DNA from: Weissella diestrammenae
GTDB taxonomy: Bacteria; Bacillota; Bacilli; Lactobacillales; Lactobacillaceae
Direction: 5' to 3'
Assembly (NCBI RefSeq): GCF_014397255.1
Contig: NZ_CP060724.1
Span: forward strand, 1,550,001 to 1,614,000
DNA: 64,000 nt
Part shown: piece by piece, positions 54,045 through 63,082 of the stretch
How the letters are laid out: every line of letters starts with the position of its first letter
How positions within the stretch are numbered: the first letter of the stretch is position 1
Translations under genes and position numbers: made by a program
The notes under the pieces: model-generated
Told to the model about the DNA's origin: nothing
Seen by the model: the letters and a program-made list of their open reading frames with translations, nothing else
The model's database searches: none

Positions 54045-54215
54045 TTATTTTGCATCAAAAAGATGCGAAAATGGACTATTTCCAGTATTTGCGATATCCG
54101 TTAAAAAAATTTTTGTTGCTAACTGGACGTTCAGCCCTTGTGTTTTTAATATGTCGTTTGCCTTTTCAGCAACATCGCTATCCATTCTGAATTGAATTAA
54201 TTTCTGGTCCATCAT
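54045..54215 (-). CDS. RelB/DinJ-family antitoxin (orphan, 56 residues)
   Basis: On the minus strand ATG 54215 (a second ATG follows directly) behind AGGGGAATC opens MMDQKLIQFRMDSDVAEKAN, DILKTQGLNVQLATKIFLTD and FSHLFDAK. This is the ribbon-helix-helix start of RelB/DinJ antitoxins: a beta strand with FRMDSDVAEKA, then the GLNVQLATKIFL helix. Typical members have 80-100 residues, so the toxin-neutralising C-terminus is short or lost. No RelE/YafQ-like toxin is found downstream; 53825-54044 holds only an unstarted open frame. A solitary antitoxin may act as an anti-addiction factor or be a remnant. Confidence 0.75.
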   Translation of the reverse strand: MMDQKLIQFRMDSDVAEKANDILKTQGLNVQLATKIFLTDIANTGNSPFSHLFDAK

Positions 54216-54366
54216 GATTCCCCTAATAAATATTTTTCACACACGTGTATAATAGATTTTACATACAATATCGTTAATTAAAGATTTAGTACGATAAATA
54301 AGACCAATGAGTCTATGAATCAGAATTGCCCGTAGTTTCCTACGCATAAGAAATCGAGGTCGTTAT

Positions 54367-55239
54367 ATGAATCGTTATGGAAAAACAATTAGATCAATTA
54401 GAATTGGTAAGGGACTAAGTCAAAAGGATTTGTATACAGGTATCATCTCTAAATCCTACGCTATCGGTTTTGAGCAAGGTAAACATAATATAACTATCAA
54501 TTTATTTGAAAAAATTATCCAACGGCTTAATATGAACCTAGATGAATTTTTCTTTCTTTATCGAGATACAAATTCATCATTAGAGACAGATTTATGGTAT
54601 GAACATGAAAAATTTGGTCGCTCATATGATATAAAGCAATTGTCACATTTATTAGCTGTCCTACAAACGCAACAGACACCCATTGGTCTAGTTCGAAGTG
54701 CTTTGGTTAAAGCTCGAATCAAAATCATTAACGCAACGTTATCAGATTCAAAGCTTATTCAACCGGCAAGGATTATTAATCCAGACGATTTGTTATTAAT
54801 TCAGAGTTTTTTATTTACAGCTCAAACATGGACACTTGAGGAGATAAAAATTCTTGCAAATACGCTGTCGCTTTTTGAACCTGTTTTACAAGATCAATTT
54901 TTTTCTCAAGCACAGAAATCATTTACGCTTTATCAGTCTTATGATCGTGGAAGAAGTGTTTTTAGTTCCCTATTCATTCATATGATTGTTGAATTGATTA
55001 AAAGAAATGAATTAACGCGTGCAGAATCTTATTTGAATCAACTATCGGATTTGATTGACTACTATGAAGGTGCGGTTTATAAAATTCTTGTCGTCTATTT
55101 ACGTGGCATATTACAAATCAAATCAGGTCAAAAAACAGCGGGTCATAAAAAAGCACGTCGAGCCGTCGATCTACTTGCAAGTTTAGACTATTCCGATTTA
55201 TCCGCATTCTACGGTGCAATGTTAGACAGAATTGTCTAA
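54367..55239 (+). CDS. Rgg/GadR/MutR-family transcriptional regulator
   Basis: The 290-residue regulator starts with an XRE-type helix-turn-helix (YGKTIRSIRIGKGLSQKDLY, SYAIGFEQGKHNI) and continues as an all-helical Rgg repeat domain (about 70-290, e.g. EEIKILANTLSLFEPVLQDQ). Rgg proteins sense short secreted peptides or act as stand-alone regulators. No convincing SHP-like hydrophobic peptide gene lies beside it. RBS GAGGTCG precedes ATG 54367. The target genes are unknown. Confidence 0.88.
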   Translation: MNRYGKTIRSIRIGKGLSQKDLYTGIISKSYAIGFEQGKHNITINLFEKIIQRLNMNLDEFFFLYRDTNSSLETDLWYEHEKFGRSYDIKQLSHLLAVLQTQQTPIGLVRSALVKARIKIINATLSDSKLIQPARIINPDDLLLIQSFLFTAQTWTLEEIKILANTLSLFEPVLQDQFFSQAQKSFTLYQSYDRGRSVFSSLFIHMIVELIKRNELTRAESYLNQLSDLIDYYEGAVYKILVVYLRGILQIKSGQKTAGHKKARRAVDLLASLDYSDLSAFYGAMLDRIV

Positions 55240-55283
55240 AACCATTTGCGGTATCAACCTGAATACCTCAGAAAATGGACAAA

Positions 55284-55310
55284 CCACCGATCACAGTGTG
55301 CCGGTGGATG
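55284..55310. repeat. GC-rich inverted repeat after the Rgg gene
   Basis: CCACCG and CGGTGG pair around an 11-nt loop; no T-run follows. It may be a weak terminator or processing stem. Confidence 0.35.
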
Positions 55311-55403
55311 TATATACATAGTAACATATTGATATTACAGATATCATGAAAGTGTTTTCATTATTAAATTCCGCTTTCGTTTATTATCATACAAATTACA
55401 TCA

Positions 55404-55439
55404 AATAAAAAACGCACTAATTACCAAATTAGCACGTTT
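55404..55439 (-). terminator. Terminator after the GlsB-like gene
   Basis: AAACG and CTAATT pair with AATTAG and CGTTT (CA/CA internal mismatch); minus orientation ends in a T-run TTTTTTATTT. Confidence 0.7.
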
Positions 55440-55488
55440 CAACTGTTTTCATCCGTGATGTTCACAAAGACACCACATTCACTAAATT

Positions 55489-55731
55489 CTACTTAGATTT
55501 TACGCCAAATATCGCTGACACAATCAACACCAAGATGACTGCCCCAATGATTGACGGCACAATCGCCATGCCTGCGAGGCTGGGGCCCCAGCTACCTAAA
55601 AGCCACTGACCAAGAGTAGAACCTATTAAGCCGGCTAAAATATTACTAATCCAGCCCATTGATTCACCCCGATTAGTAAGTGCACCAGCAATTACTCCAA
55701 TCAGTGCACCAACAAGAATTGACCATAACAT
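55489..55731 (-). CDS. GlsB/YeaQ/YmgE-family stress membrane protein
   Basis: The 80-residue protein has three membrane spans and the family pattern ILVGALIGVIAGALTNRGES, MGWISNILAGLIGSTLGQWL and the late hydrophobic helix. Members are induced by envelope or general stress. Start 55731 is preceded by GGAGGTATTATT; the frame extends to 55749 through the RBS and is rejected. The promoter carries a perfect cre box. Confidence 0.92.
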   Translation of the reverse strand: MLWSILVGALIGVIAGALTNRGESMGWISNILAGLIGSTLGQWLLGSWGPSLAGMAIVPSIIGAVILVLIVSAIFGVKSK

Positions 55732-55775
55732 AATAATACCTCCATTCATATGTTAGCAATTATCATTTATTATCT

Positions 55776-55806
55776 ATCATATTACCATGATATGTAAACG
55801 TTTTCA
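55776..55806 (-). promoter_or_regulatory. Promoter and cre box of the GlsB-like gene
   Basis: TGTAAACGTTTTCA (55793-55806) is a 14/14 cre match. On the minus strand its end TTTACA serves as -35, with GATAAT-like sequence about 17-18 bases downstream. CcpA repression is likely. Confidence 0.65.
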
Positions 55807-55837
55807 ACGTAACGCACAACGTACTTAACGTTTGTTC

Positions 55838-56305
55838 CTATTGGCGTAATTCACTTTTAATTTTTATTTGTAATTGCTCAGTCGTTTCTGGTATCACGGC
55901 GCCAATAAATTGCATGCCTGTCCGTTCAGCCCAATTAGCAACAACATTAGTAATCGGCGATATGACAGCTGCTGGATTATTACCTTGGACTAATAATGTG
56001 ACTTTAATTTGAGAAAACTGCTCTCGGTATTTATCAACAGTACGATCAATAAATGTTTTCAGAGTACCTGGCATATCTGAACAGTACACCGGTGTTGTGA
56101 TGACTAGGTTATTAATTGATTTAAATTGCATCACAATTTCATCTAACTGATCATCTTGAAAGCTTTGCCCAAGTGGATAGACCCGGTAATCCACCAAATT
56201 AATTTGCGAAAATTCGATACCACTAAGTATTTGTTTTGCAAAGTCAGTTGAATGTCCTATACGATTTTGACTGGCATTCAATACCACCGTTTGAAAATTT
56301 GTCAT
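55838..56305 (-). CDS. NADPH-dependent FMN reductase-like flavoprotein
   Basis: The 155-residue flavodoxin-fold protein has the phosphate-binding start VVLNASQNRIGHSTDFAKQI and the flavin-contact block LVITTPVYCSDMPGTLKTFIDR. It is likely an FMN reductase or quinone reductase. It is a little short compared with ~180 residues for the family, but the core is complete. Monocistronic on the minus strand. Confidence 0.8.
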   Translation of the reverse strand: MTNFQTVVLNASQNRIGHSTDFAKQILSGIEFSQINLVDYRVYPLGQSFQDDQLDEIVMQFKSINNLVITTPVYCSDMPGTLKTFIDRTVDKYREQFSQIKVTLLVQGNNPAAVISPITNVVANWAERTGMQFIGAVIPETTEQLQIKIKSELRQ

Positions 56306-56369
56306 TATTGTTCTCCCTATTTATAAATTACAATCTCAATGTTCTCATCTAATTATAACGTATTCTTTT

Positions 56370-57509
56370 TTATTTATTTAATACCATAATATACCGTAAA
56401 TATTCAAAAATCTGGCGTAGGCGTTCCTGGCATTTCATCCAAGTAAAGCACCATTGAAATTTTCTTTTTAAGTACCGACTGTTTGCTCTTGAGGAGCGAC
56501 CATTGATTTGATACAAACTTTTTCGGCTGGTAAATGAAAACTGATTTTGACTGAGCTGTGGTGCACGAAAATGGTTGATTTCAAGTAAATCCCGTCGCCA
56601 TTTTGGATCAACGGATTGAATTAACACATCCAACCGTTGATGTGTTATATCATTTGCATTTGCATAATTAAAGCTTGCACCATTCACAATTCCATTCACA
56701 GTATTATCATTCATCATAGTTAATTCATTTTGAAATTGACCGAAGCTATTTAAAATAAATTCACTATGAAAATCAATGACAATTTTGTAGTTACCGTTAG
56801 CATAGCCATCCGGAAACTCACCATATCCAAAATTCGCTTTTTTCTGATGCAAACGATCTGATTCATCACTTGAATAATTGATATGCTGGGTAATTAAATA
56901 GATTAATAATTTTTCTCGATCGCTGCGCATTGGTGAAGCAAAATTATGACGAACATATTCGGCTTGCTGTAAAGATATTACATAACGTAAATTATGCAAT
57001 TTTTGTCCCAATTTATCCTGACTTAATGTGTTGGGCGCTGGATATGCAAGTTGAACTGTTTTTGCCAAATCATGCCAAAATGAATGATGTGGTGCTAGTG
57101 TGGCAGAAAATCGACGTAAAAGGTTTTGCGTGGGAATCATTTCCGATGCTAATTCTAATGGCACTCGAATTATCTGACATAGTAATTCGATTTTTTGGCG
57201 TGCAGTTTGGCTTTTGTTTTGTAGCGGCCAGTTTTGCCAAAAAAGCATAAAATTGATCGATCCAACAAGATACAACTCGCTATCAGTAATATTAAGTGTC
57301 TGGATTAACACATCAATTGACTTTAGCTTTCTAAATTGTAATTCTTTGAAGTAACGCCTTACTGAATCGAGATGCCATCCTTGCTTTAACCATTTAAGTG
57401 CATAACCTTGTAGCAAAATGCGTGTTCGCTGCTCTTTACTAAGTAAATCGATTATTTGTGCTAAGGAATTATCTATTTTTACGCCTTGGCCTTCATCTGG
57501 ATGAACCAT
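56370..57509 (-). CDS. Hypothetical cytoplasmic protein (possibly DUF3114-like)
   Basis: The 379-residue soluble protein is rich in aromatic and basic residues, e.g. RTRILLQGYALKWLKQGWHL, YKIVIDFHSEFILNSFGQFQ, FNYANANDITHQRLDVLI. The general layout recalls DUF3114 proteins of streptococci and lactobacilli, but I hold this loosely. No signal peptide or membrane span. It lies alone between the flavoprotein and ABC genes. Confidence 0.5.
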   Translation of the reverse strand: MVHPDEGQGVKIDNSLAQIIDLLSKEQRTRILLQGYALKWLKQGWHLDSVRRYFKELQFRKLKSIDVLIQTLNITDSELYLVGSINFMLFWQNWPLQNKSQTARQKIELLCQIIRVPLELASEMIPTQNLLRRFSATLAPHHSFWHDLAKTVQLAYPAPNTLSQDKLGQKLHNLRYVISLQQAEYVRHNFASPMRSDREKLLIYLITQHINYSSDESDRLHQKKANFGYGEFPDGYANGNYKIVIDFHSEFILNSFGQFQNELTMMNDNTVNGIVNGASFNYANANDITHQRLDVLIQSVDPKWRRDLLEINHFRAPQLSQNQFSFTSRKSLYQINGRSSRANSRYLKRKFQWCFTWMKCQERLRQIFEYLRYIMVLNK

Positions 57510-57585
57510 ATCTCATACATCCTATTTTTATTTTATATTGCTAGTATAACCAATTAAATTAATCTTAGCCCAATTAGTTGTGCCA

Positions 57586-58257
57586 TCATACACGTGATAG
57601 TTTTCCATCCACCAAATTATAAATCTTATCAGCATATTTCTTTAATCGTAAGTCGTGAGTCACAATAACAATGGCTTTATGCTCACGACTTGCAATTAAA
57701 CCAAATAAAGCGCCAATTTCTTCAACCCGTTCACTATCCAGTGCTGAGGTTGGTTCGTCAGCCAAAATAATGGTTGGGTCGGCAAATAATGCTCGTGCGA
57801 TGGCCACCCATTGCGCTTGGCCACCAGACAATTCACTGGGATATTTTTCCAAAAGATTAGTAATGCCTAATCGCTCAAGATAATGGTTGAATGTTACATT
57901 GTCTAAGTTATGGTCCGGCTTCACTTTCGTCACTAACGAAAATTGTTCCTTCACTTGTAAAAATGGCACCAAATTATATTTCTGTAAAATAAATCCTATT
58001 TGAGATAAACGTAGATTTTCAAGTGACTTGACAGATAAATTACTAATGACATCACCATTAATCTTGATTTCGCCAGTAGTTGGTATCTGTAGGCCACCGA
58101 GTAATGTTAATAATGTACTCTTTCCAGAACCAGAGGGCCCGATAATCAGTGTCACTTCATCCAGTTCTGCTGTAAAATCAACTTCCTTGATTGCCTCAAC
58201 CCGATTGATACCTCGACCAAAAACTTTTGATACATGGTGTAATTCTAATACTGGCAT
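57586..58257 (-). CDS. MacB/LolD-type ABC transporter ATPase
   Basis: The 223-residue ATPase has Walker A GPSGSGKST, the Q-loop FILQKYNLVPF, signature LSGGQAQWVAIARAL (QxQ instead of the usual QQQR) and Walker B IILADEPTSALDS. With the FtsX-like permease it forms a MacB-type mechanotransmission exporter. Start 58257 (MPVLELHHVSKVF) has GGAGGATAGACAT upstream; the longer frame overlaps the permease end and is rejected. It follows the permease by four bases. Confidence 0.9.
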   Translation of the reverse strand: MPVLELHHVSKVFGRGINRVEAIKEVDFTAELDEVTLIIGPSGSGKSTLLTLLGGLQIPTTGEIKINGDVISNLSVKSLENLRLSQIGFILQKYNLVPFLQVKEQFSLVTKVKPDHNLDNVTFNHYLERLGITNLLEKYPSELSGGQAQWVAIARALFADPTIILADEPTSALDSERVEEIGALFGLIASREHKAIVIVTHDLRLKKYADKIYNLVDGKLSRV

Positions 58258-58261
58258 ATGT

Positions 58262-59329
58262 CTATCCTCCAATGGCACTGATTGGTTCAATTTTTGAAAT
58301 AATTCGAATTGGGATTAAAGCCCCCATTGTTCCAGTGATGATAATGGCTAAACCAATACCAGTTAATAAAGGTGTATCAAAGTACATGGGCACGCTCTGA
58401 GGCAAGAATAATCCAGTTAGAGCAGCTAAACCACCGGCAATGCAAATTGAGACAATCATAATAAACAGTGTCTCAAACAGCGTATTACTAATTAAGTAAC
58501 GAACAGGAATACCTTGTACCCGCAAAACAGCAAAATTTTGCTTCTTCTGCATTGTTAAAATATATAAGAATATTGTGACAACAATCAATGAAATCACAAC
58601 TAGAAATCCAATCATAAAAATAAACGTGGTCGTTTGCGCGACATAACCGGGCATTTTATTAATTAGCGTCTGCTTTGAAATAATTGCCGTATTTTGTGGT
58701 TTTTCATTAACCGATAACACTTTTTTTGAAATGATCCCGCTTCCAACAAACTGTTGGCTAACACCTTTGATTAAATGCCAATTTTCTAACTTGCCATAAA
58801 TAATTGGCGCGATATTATATTCTGCATTTTTCACAAAACCGACAACCTCATAGATTTGATGCGATTGTCCAATATGCATTTGATGATGCAATTTGACACC
58901 ATTATTTTTTAATTTATCTGAGACAATGACCTCATTGCTCTTTGACGGCCACTTACCAAATTCAAGCGTCAAATTACGAAATATAAATTCCGAAAAATTT
59001 AGTCCAATGTAATTAACTGACAATCGTTTACTGTCGATAGTTGCAACAGCCGGTGCCGTAGCAACCAACGCAACGTTTTCATTATCACTCTCTTGATAGT
59101 GAGCAACCTGTTTTTGATTTAACAATGATTGATTAAGATTGACATTCGCATCTTGGCTAATTACCACTGAGTTTGTCTGCCATGCATCTACAGCAGCTGT
59201 GTTTTGATTAGCCAAACCTAATGCCAGTGCACTTAAAATAAAAATAAGATAGCTAATCAGCATTATAACGGTAATGACTAACCCATATCTAAATTTATTA
59301 TGTCGAATTTCTCGTATCGATAAAAACAT
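58262..59329 (-). CDS. FtsX-like ABC transporter permease
   Basis: The 355-residue permease has one N-terminal span (about 15-37), a large outside domain (about 40-225) and three C-terminal spans with the FtsX pattern (FAVLRVQGIPVRYLISNTLF, GTMGALIPIRIISKIEPISA). It belongs to the DevC/MacB type. Start 59329 (MFLSIREIRHNKFRYG) follows GGAGGCACAC. It is the first gene of the two-gene operon. Substrate unknown. Confidence 0.9.
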   Translation of the reverse strand: MFLSIREIRHNKFRYGLVITVIMLISYLIFILSALALGLANQNTAAVDAWQTNSVVISQDANVNLNQSLLNQKQVAHYQESDNENVALVATAPAVATIDSKRLSVNYIGLNFSEFIFRNLTLEFGKWPSKSNEVIVSDKLKNNGVKLHHQMHIGQSHQIYEVVGFVKNAEYNIAPIIYGKLENWHLIKGVSQQFVGSGIISKKVLSVNEKPQNTAIISKQTLINKMPGYVAQTTTFIFMIGFLVVISLIVVTIFLYILTMQKKQNFAVLRVQGIPVRYLISNTLFETLFIMIVSICIAGGLAALTGLFLPQSVPMYFDTPLLTGIGLAIIITGTMGALIPIRIISKIEPISAIGG

Positions 59330-59520
59330 GTGTGCCTCCATTCATTGATTAAAGAATTATTGCAGTGATCAATATATTTATTGCAAAGACTTTACAAGTA
59401 TATTATATGTTTTAAATATACAAAAAGATAGCGTTTACATTATTAAAGGCGCGTACTTCAAATATAGTGTGACATTAATGAATGGCGATCAAAACGTAAC
59501 CGTTTGATAGTAAAATAAAA

Positions 59521-59557
59521 CACTTAAAAACGAAAATGTTTTTAAGTGCATCTTTTT
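59521..59557. terminator. Hairpin terminator downstream of the Pr6Pr gene
   Basis: CACTTAAAAAC-6 nt-GTTTTTAAGTG with T-rich flanks on both sides; in minus orientation it ends the Pr6Pr gene. Confidence 0.82.
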
Positions 59558-59577
59558 GACGGCATTAGAATTGACGT

Positions 59578-60240
59578 CTAGTTTTGCCGGTTTTGCATAA
59601 ATTTTGTTTGCCCAATTTTGAGCCACTTTAACAAATAACCCATGAATAAAAAGACGATGAATATAACCAAAACATTTAATGCAACCTGTTTCAAACCATA
59701 TTTCTGGATGTTGATGAAAAAATATGGATATGGGCTATTAGTTCCTGGGATGTTTCGATGTGTTCCCTCTGCGTAAACGATGATGAAGGCAAGATAAATT
59801 AATGGAATTTCAGTCCACGTAATTGGCTTTAACTGGTATTTTGCTTGGTGCGCAACAAAAATTAACCAGTCAATAAATACTAATAATGGTGTCAACGTAT
59901 GCACAAGAAAATTGGCAATGATATCTGGTGCATAGGTGTTTGCCTCAATTCGTCCAGCCAGTAGAATATTGAAAATCAAGCCGGTGATCATAATCATCAA
60001 CATGAACGCCCCCATCTGATTTTCTCGCAAATTATAAATCTTGTTTTGAGACTTAATATTTTTAATGACTAAATATACAAATTCACCAAAAATAATCGCG
60101 TTACTTAACACCGTGTAGTATAACAAGGCATCCCAATTAAAAATTCCCTTAAAAATTCCTATTTCGTACGCGACACCTACGCCACTTGAAATAACAATTA
60201 ATATCCTGAATAATAGCATAAACTTTCGATAGTACTGCAT
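59578..60240 (-). CDS. Pr6Pr-family six-span membrane protein
   Basis: The 220-residue protein has six membrane spans and the Pr6Pr features YYTVLSNAIIFGEFVYLVI, LVHTLTPLLVFIDWLIF and the end segment GTNSPYPYFFINIQKYG. Family function is unknown; it resembles rhomboid-like or FAR-17a-type integral proteins. ATG 60240 is preceded by AGGAG. Monocistronic. Confidence 0.87.
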   Translation of the reverse strand: MQYYRKFMLLFRILIVISSGVGVAYEIGIFKGIFNWDALLYYTVLSNAIIFGEFVYLVIKNIKSQNKIYNLRENQMGAFMLMIMITGLIFNILLAGRIEANTYAPDIIANFLVHTLTPLLVFIDWLIFVAHQAKYQLKPITWTEIPLIYLAFIIVYAEGTHRNIPGTNSPYPYFFINIQKYGLKQVALNVLVIFIVFLFMGYLLKWLKIGQTKFMQNRQN

Positions 60241-60341
60241 TTAAATTCTCCTAATGAAATATAATTACAATGATATTGTATACCATTTGACTAATTAAAT
60301 ATATTAAAAAACAGATCATAAAGACCTGCTTTAAAATTCAT

Positions 60342-61787
60342 TTAGATATTTTTCTTTTTTAACCAGTAAACACCGTACCCACTTGCTAAGATTAAGCCAG
60401 CAAATAGGCAAACAAATGCCAATACTTGAGCTGTAGATTTCAATGATTGACTAGCGGTTTGAGGCAATGCAATCGTTTTTGCAGGCGCTTGATGTACTGT
60501 GTTAATTGGCGTGTTTGGTTGAACTGGAGTAGTCGGTACAACATTTAATGTATTGATAAAATCTGTCCCAACTTGTTGACTTGAATAGTTAGAAACTTCT
60601 ACCTCAGTCACTGTGTAGTTATATGGTAATCCATTTGTATCAAGTGCAACTAGATGTTCAAAACTATATTGCCAATTTGTCTGCTCTGAAACACGTTGCT
60701 GATCAATAACTTTCCCATTTTGATGTAATTCAACAGTTATAGCATCCGGCCTTAACTTGGCGGCATTGCCATTATCTCGCCAAATTTTTTTACCAGCAAC
60801 TTTAGTATATGTTGAACCTTGACCACTACCACCGTATTCCGGACTATATACGTCAGTCACTTCAGTCGTGATATTATCACCAGATAATTCACCATAATTC
60901 TCGTAGCTGTTGGCTGCTCCGCCGTCTTGTATTTTAGTTTCATAGTCAACGACAATCGTATCATCGATTGATCCTAAATCAATATGGAATTTAGATGAAC
61001 TATCTTCAAAAATAGATTGATTCGGAATATTATTCATCACGGTGAAATCAACGCCATTTGCTGCATAAACCACATGGTAAGCATTGATTGATCCAGTAAC
61101 TAGTTCTTGATTAGCACCAATCTGATCAGTATAAATAGCATTGTCAATTTGAACCTTTGCATAATTTAAACGGACGCGCCAGTGGATAATACTTGAATCC
61201 TTATCATCGTACCATCCCCACTTAGCAATTTTTTCGTCCGTGTCAGGTTTTGTATTGCCGGTATCGACATTTACATCAGTTGATCCAGCATTCCCCCAAT
61301 CAAGATGAACGGTAGTTTCATGGCTTATTTCGGTCATATTCCAATTCACCCAGACTTTAAATGACCCAGTAATGCCTGATGTTTTAGCTTCCTGTGCCCC
61401 AAAATCAGTCAACGTAATGGTGACTTTACCAGTTGTATGATCTGCAACCGCATGCCCAATGACATTTCCTTTTGCATCCTTAATATCAAAATTAACATCA
61501 TTTGAAAGCGTGAGTTCCTTTGGAATAGTAACCGTCATTGTGTCACCGGCACTAATATTTGTACCTGCGGGTAAGTTAAATTGCCAATTTGCTTGCATCG
61601 AATCATATTGACTAAAATCGGTTTTGGGGTTGCCATTCTCATCTACTAATTCTGCTTTTGTGATATACGTGTCTCCATAATCACTTGCAGCATGAGCAAG
61701 TTTTGGAATTTGGGTTATACTGCCAAATATCACAGTCAATATTGCCAACAACGTGACAGTATATCGATTAATTTTATGATTAAACAT
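60342..61787 (-). CDS. Cna-type surface adhesin with LPQTA anchor
   Basis: The 481-residue protein has a signal peptide (about 1-33), an N1-like bacterial adhesin domain (about 35-170: DTMTVTIPKELTLSNDVNFD), a collagen-binding-like domain (about 185-320: SIIHWRVRLNYAKVQIDNAI), one Cna-B repeat (about 325-420: KKIWRDNGNAAKLRPDAITV) and a Pro-rich linker. The sortase motif is LPQTA (441-445) followed by a hydrophobic span and KKK. It is the paralogue of the adhesin at 4108, with one stalk repeat instead of two. It lies 29 bases after the lectin gene in one transcript. Confidence 0.85.
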   Translation of the reverse strand: MFNHKINRYTVTLLAILTVIFGSITQIPKLAHAASDYGDTYITKAELVDENGNPKTDFSQYDSMQANWQFNLPAGTNISAGDTMTVTIPKELTLSNDVNFDIKDAKGNVIGHAVADHTTGKVTITLTDFGAQEAKTSGITGSFKVWVNWNMTEISHETTVHLDWGNAGSTDVNVDTGNTKPDTDEKIAKWGWYDDKDSSIIHWRVRLNYAKVQIDNAIYTDQIGANQELVTGSINAYHVVYAANGVDFTVMNNIPNQSIFEDSSSKFHIDLGSIDDTIVVDYETKIQDGGAANSYENYGELSGDNITTEVTDVYSPEYGGSGQGSTYTKVAGKKIWRDNGNAAKLRPDAITVELHQNGKVIDQQRVSEQTNWQYSFEHLVALDTNGLPYNYTVTEVEVSNYSSQQVGTDFINTLNVVPTTPVQPNTPINTVHQAPAKTIALPQTASQSLKSTAQVLAFVCLFAGLILASGYGVYWLKKKNI

Positions 61788-61816
61788 GAGTTATTACTCC
61801 TTTTTAATAGTTTCAA

Positions 61817-63082
61817 CTAACGGGCAATTAAAATGTTTGAAGCTAATAAATATAATGTTCGTGCAAACTCACCATTATTAGCTGAAATATTCGGTGGATA
61901 CACTGCACTTATTGGACTTTGGTTATTGGTAACATCACTACCTTTGTCTTGAACCATCAATTGATGGTTTGCTGTATTATCAGTTACTGCCTGTAAGCTT
62001 GATGTACGATACGGTTGCCATAAAACGATTTGTTGTTTTTGTTCCGGTGTATCAATTTTTTCTGGTGCTTGCTCAACTTTTTTTGGTTGTTCATCTTGCT
62101 TAGGTGCCAAAACAATAGGTGTTCTGGGCTTCTGTACCACTTCACTGACTTGTTTGCTATAATGCAGCGTTAATTCTTGATCAGAATCCGTAAATTGCAA
62201 ACCAGATGGTTGGCCACTCATTTCGTCATAGCCATCAACTTGTCTTGTCGGCATACTGAACTCATCACCAGGATATCCTCGATAGGTTTCATCACTCTTA
62301 ATTTTTAAGCCAGCATCATCGACAAAATGAACCGTTACTTGTGACGAAATGGTTTGATAGTCAAGTTCATCGACTGAAACACGCTGTGTAGAATACTTCA
62401 CACCCGTACCACCAGTTATACTAAAATATGCGCGGTTCTCTGGGAAATTAGGGACATCCAGTGACCATGATGCTTGGCCAACATGAATGATAAATCGCTT
62501 TTGCTCGGCTTGATAATTGATTTCAACTGTTTGTTCATCTTCATGCGGCCACGTAAATGCTTGATCAGTACTGTGAACATTAGTGATGTAACCCGTTGAA
62601 TCCACTTGATAGAATCCACCAAAAGATGAATGTTGAAAAATATCTGGATCTTTTTCATAGGAATCGCCGTCTACCCAATTATAAAAAGTATCTAATTTAA
62701 AACCTACCCCAGATTGTTTGGGAATACCAAGACGTCCGCCCTCACCTCGACTTTGTGTGTAGTAGTCGCTTGGATGTTCACCACTAAAGAAGAAAGAGAT
62801 ACCATCTCCAATCCAACGATGATTCAAGTCATCAATTGAAATACGGCCCTTAAAATGAAAATCAGACTGTGGATCGAAAGGATATTTAAAACTAATTAAC
62901 CCATGCTGATAAGGTTGACCAGGTGTCAAAAGATAATCATTTTCGCTCACTTGATTCGCAATGCCATATTGATCTGTTGTACGTAAAGCTTGATTATTAA
63001 TTTCAGCACTTATTGATTCATTTGAAACGGTAGCCATCAATATGCCACCAGCTAACATTGATGTTAATGGTTTATACTTCAT
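61817..63082 (-). CDS. L-type lectin domain surface protein with MucBP repeat and degenerate anchor
   Basis: The 421-residue protein has a signal peptide (about 1-26), a legume-lectin-like domain (about 55-235: HRWIGDGISFFFSGEHPSDY, GRLGIPKQSGVGFKLDTFYN, carbohydrate/metal-site-like loops), one MucBP repeat (about 238-312) and a Pro/Lys/Glu linker. The C-terminus reads YPPNISANNGEFARTLYLLA, resembling a decayed LPXTG signal, and stops after a short hydrophobic stretch without a basic tail beyond Arg. Sortase anchoring is doubtful. Its start overlaps the upstream regulator gene by 11 bases. Confidence 0.78.
   Translation of the reverse strand: MKYKPLTSMLAGGILMATVSNESISAEINNQALRTTDQYGIANQVSENDYLLTPGQPYQHGLISFKYPFDPQSDFHFKGRISIDDLNHRWIGDGISFFFSGEHPSDYYTQSRGEGGRLGIPKQSGVGFKLDTFYNWVDGDSYEKDPDIFQHSSFGGFYQVDSTGYITNVHSTDQAFTWPHEDEQTVEINYQAEQKRFIIHVGQASWSLDVPNFPENRAYFSITGGTGVKYSTQRVSVDELDYQTISSQVTVHFVDDAGLKIKSDETYRGYPGDEFSMPTRQVDGYDEMSGQPSGLQFTDSDQELTLHYSKQVSEVVQKPRTPIVLAPKQDEQPKKVEQAPEKIDTPEQKQQIVLWQPYRTSSLQAVTDNTANHQLMVQDKGSDVTNNQSPISAVYPPNISANNGEFARTLYLLASNILIAR

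Noticed and set aside
55346-55408. 20-codon hydrophobic ORF after the Rgg gene, considered as an SHP pheromone
   Set aside because: No RBS, and the C-terminus lacks the acidic-hydrophobic-glycine pattern of SHP peptides; it also runs into the terminator.
59427-59440. cre-like AGATAGCGTTTACA upstream of the MacB-like operon
   Set aside because: At least two mismatches including the first conserved T; too weak to call.
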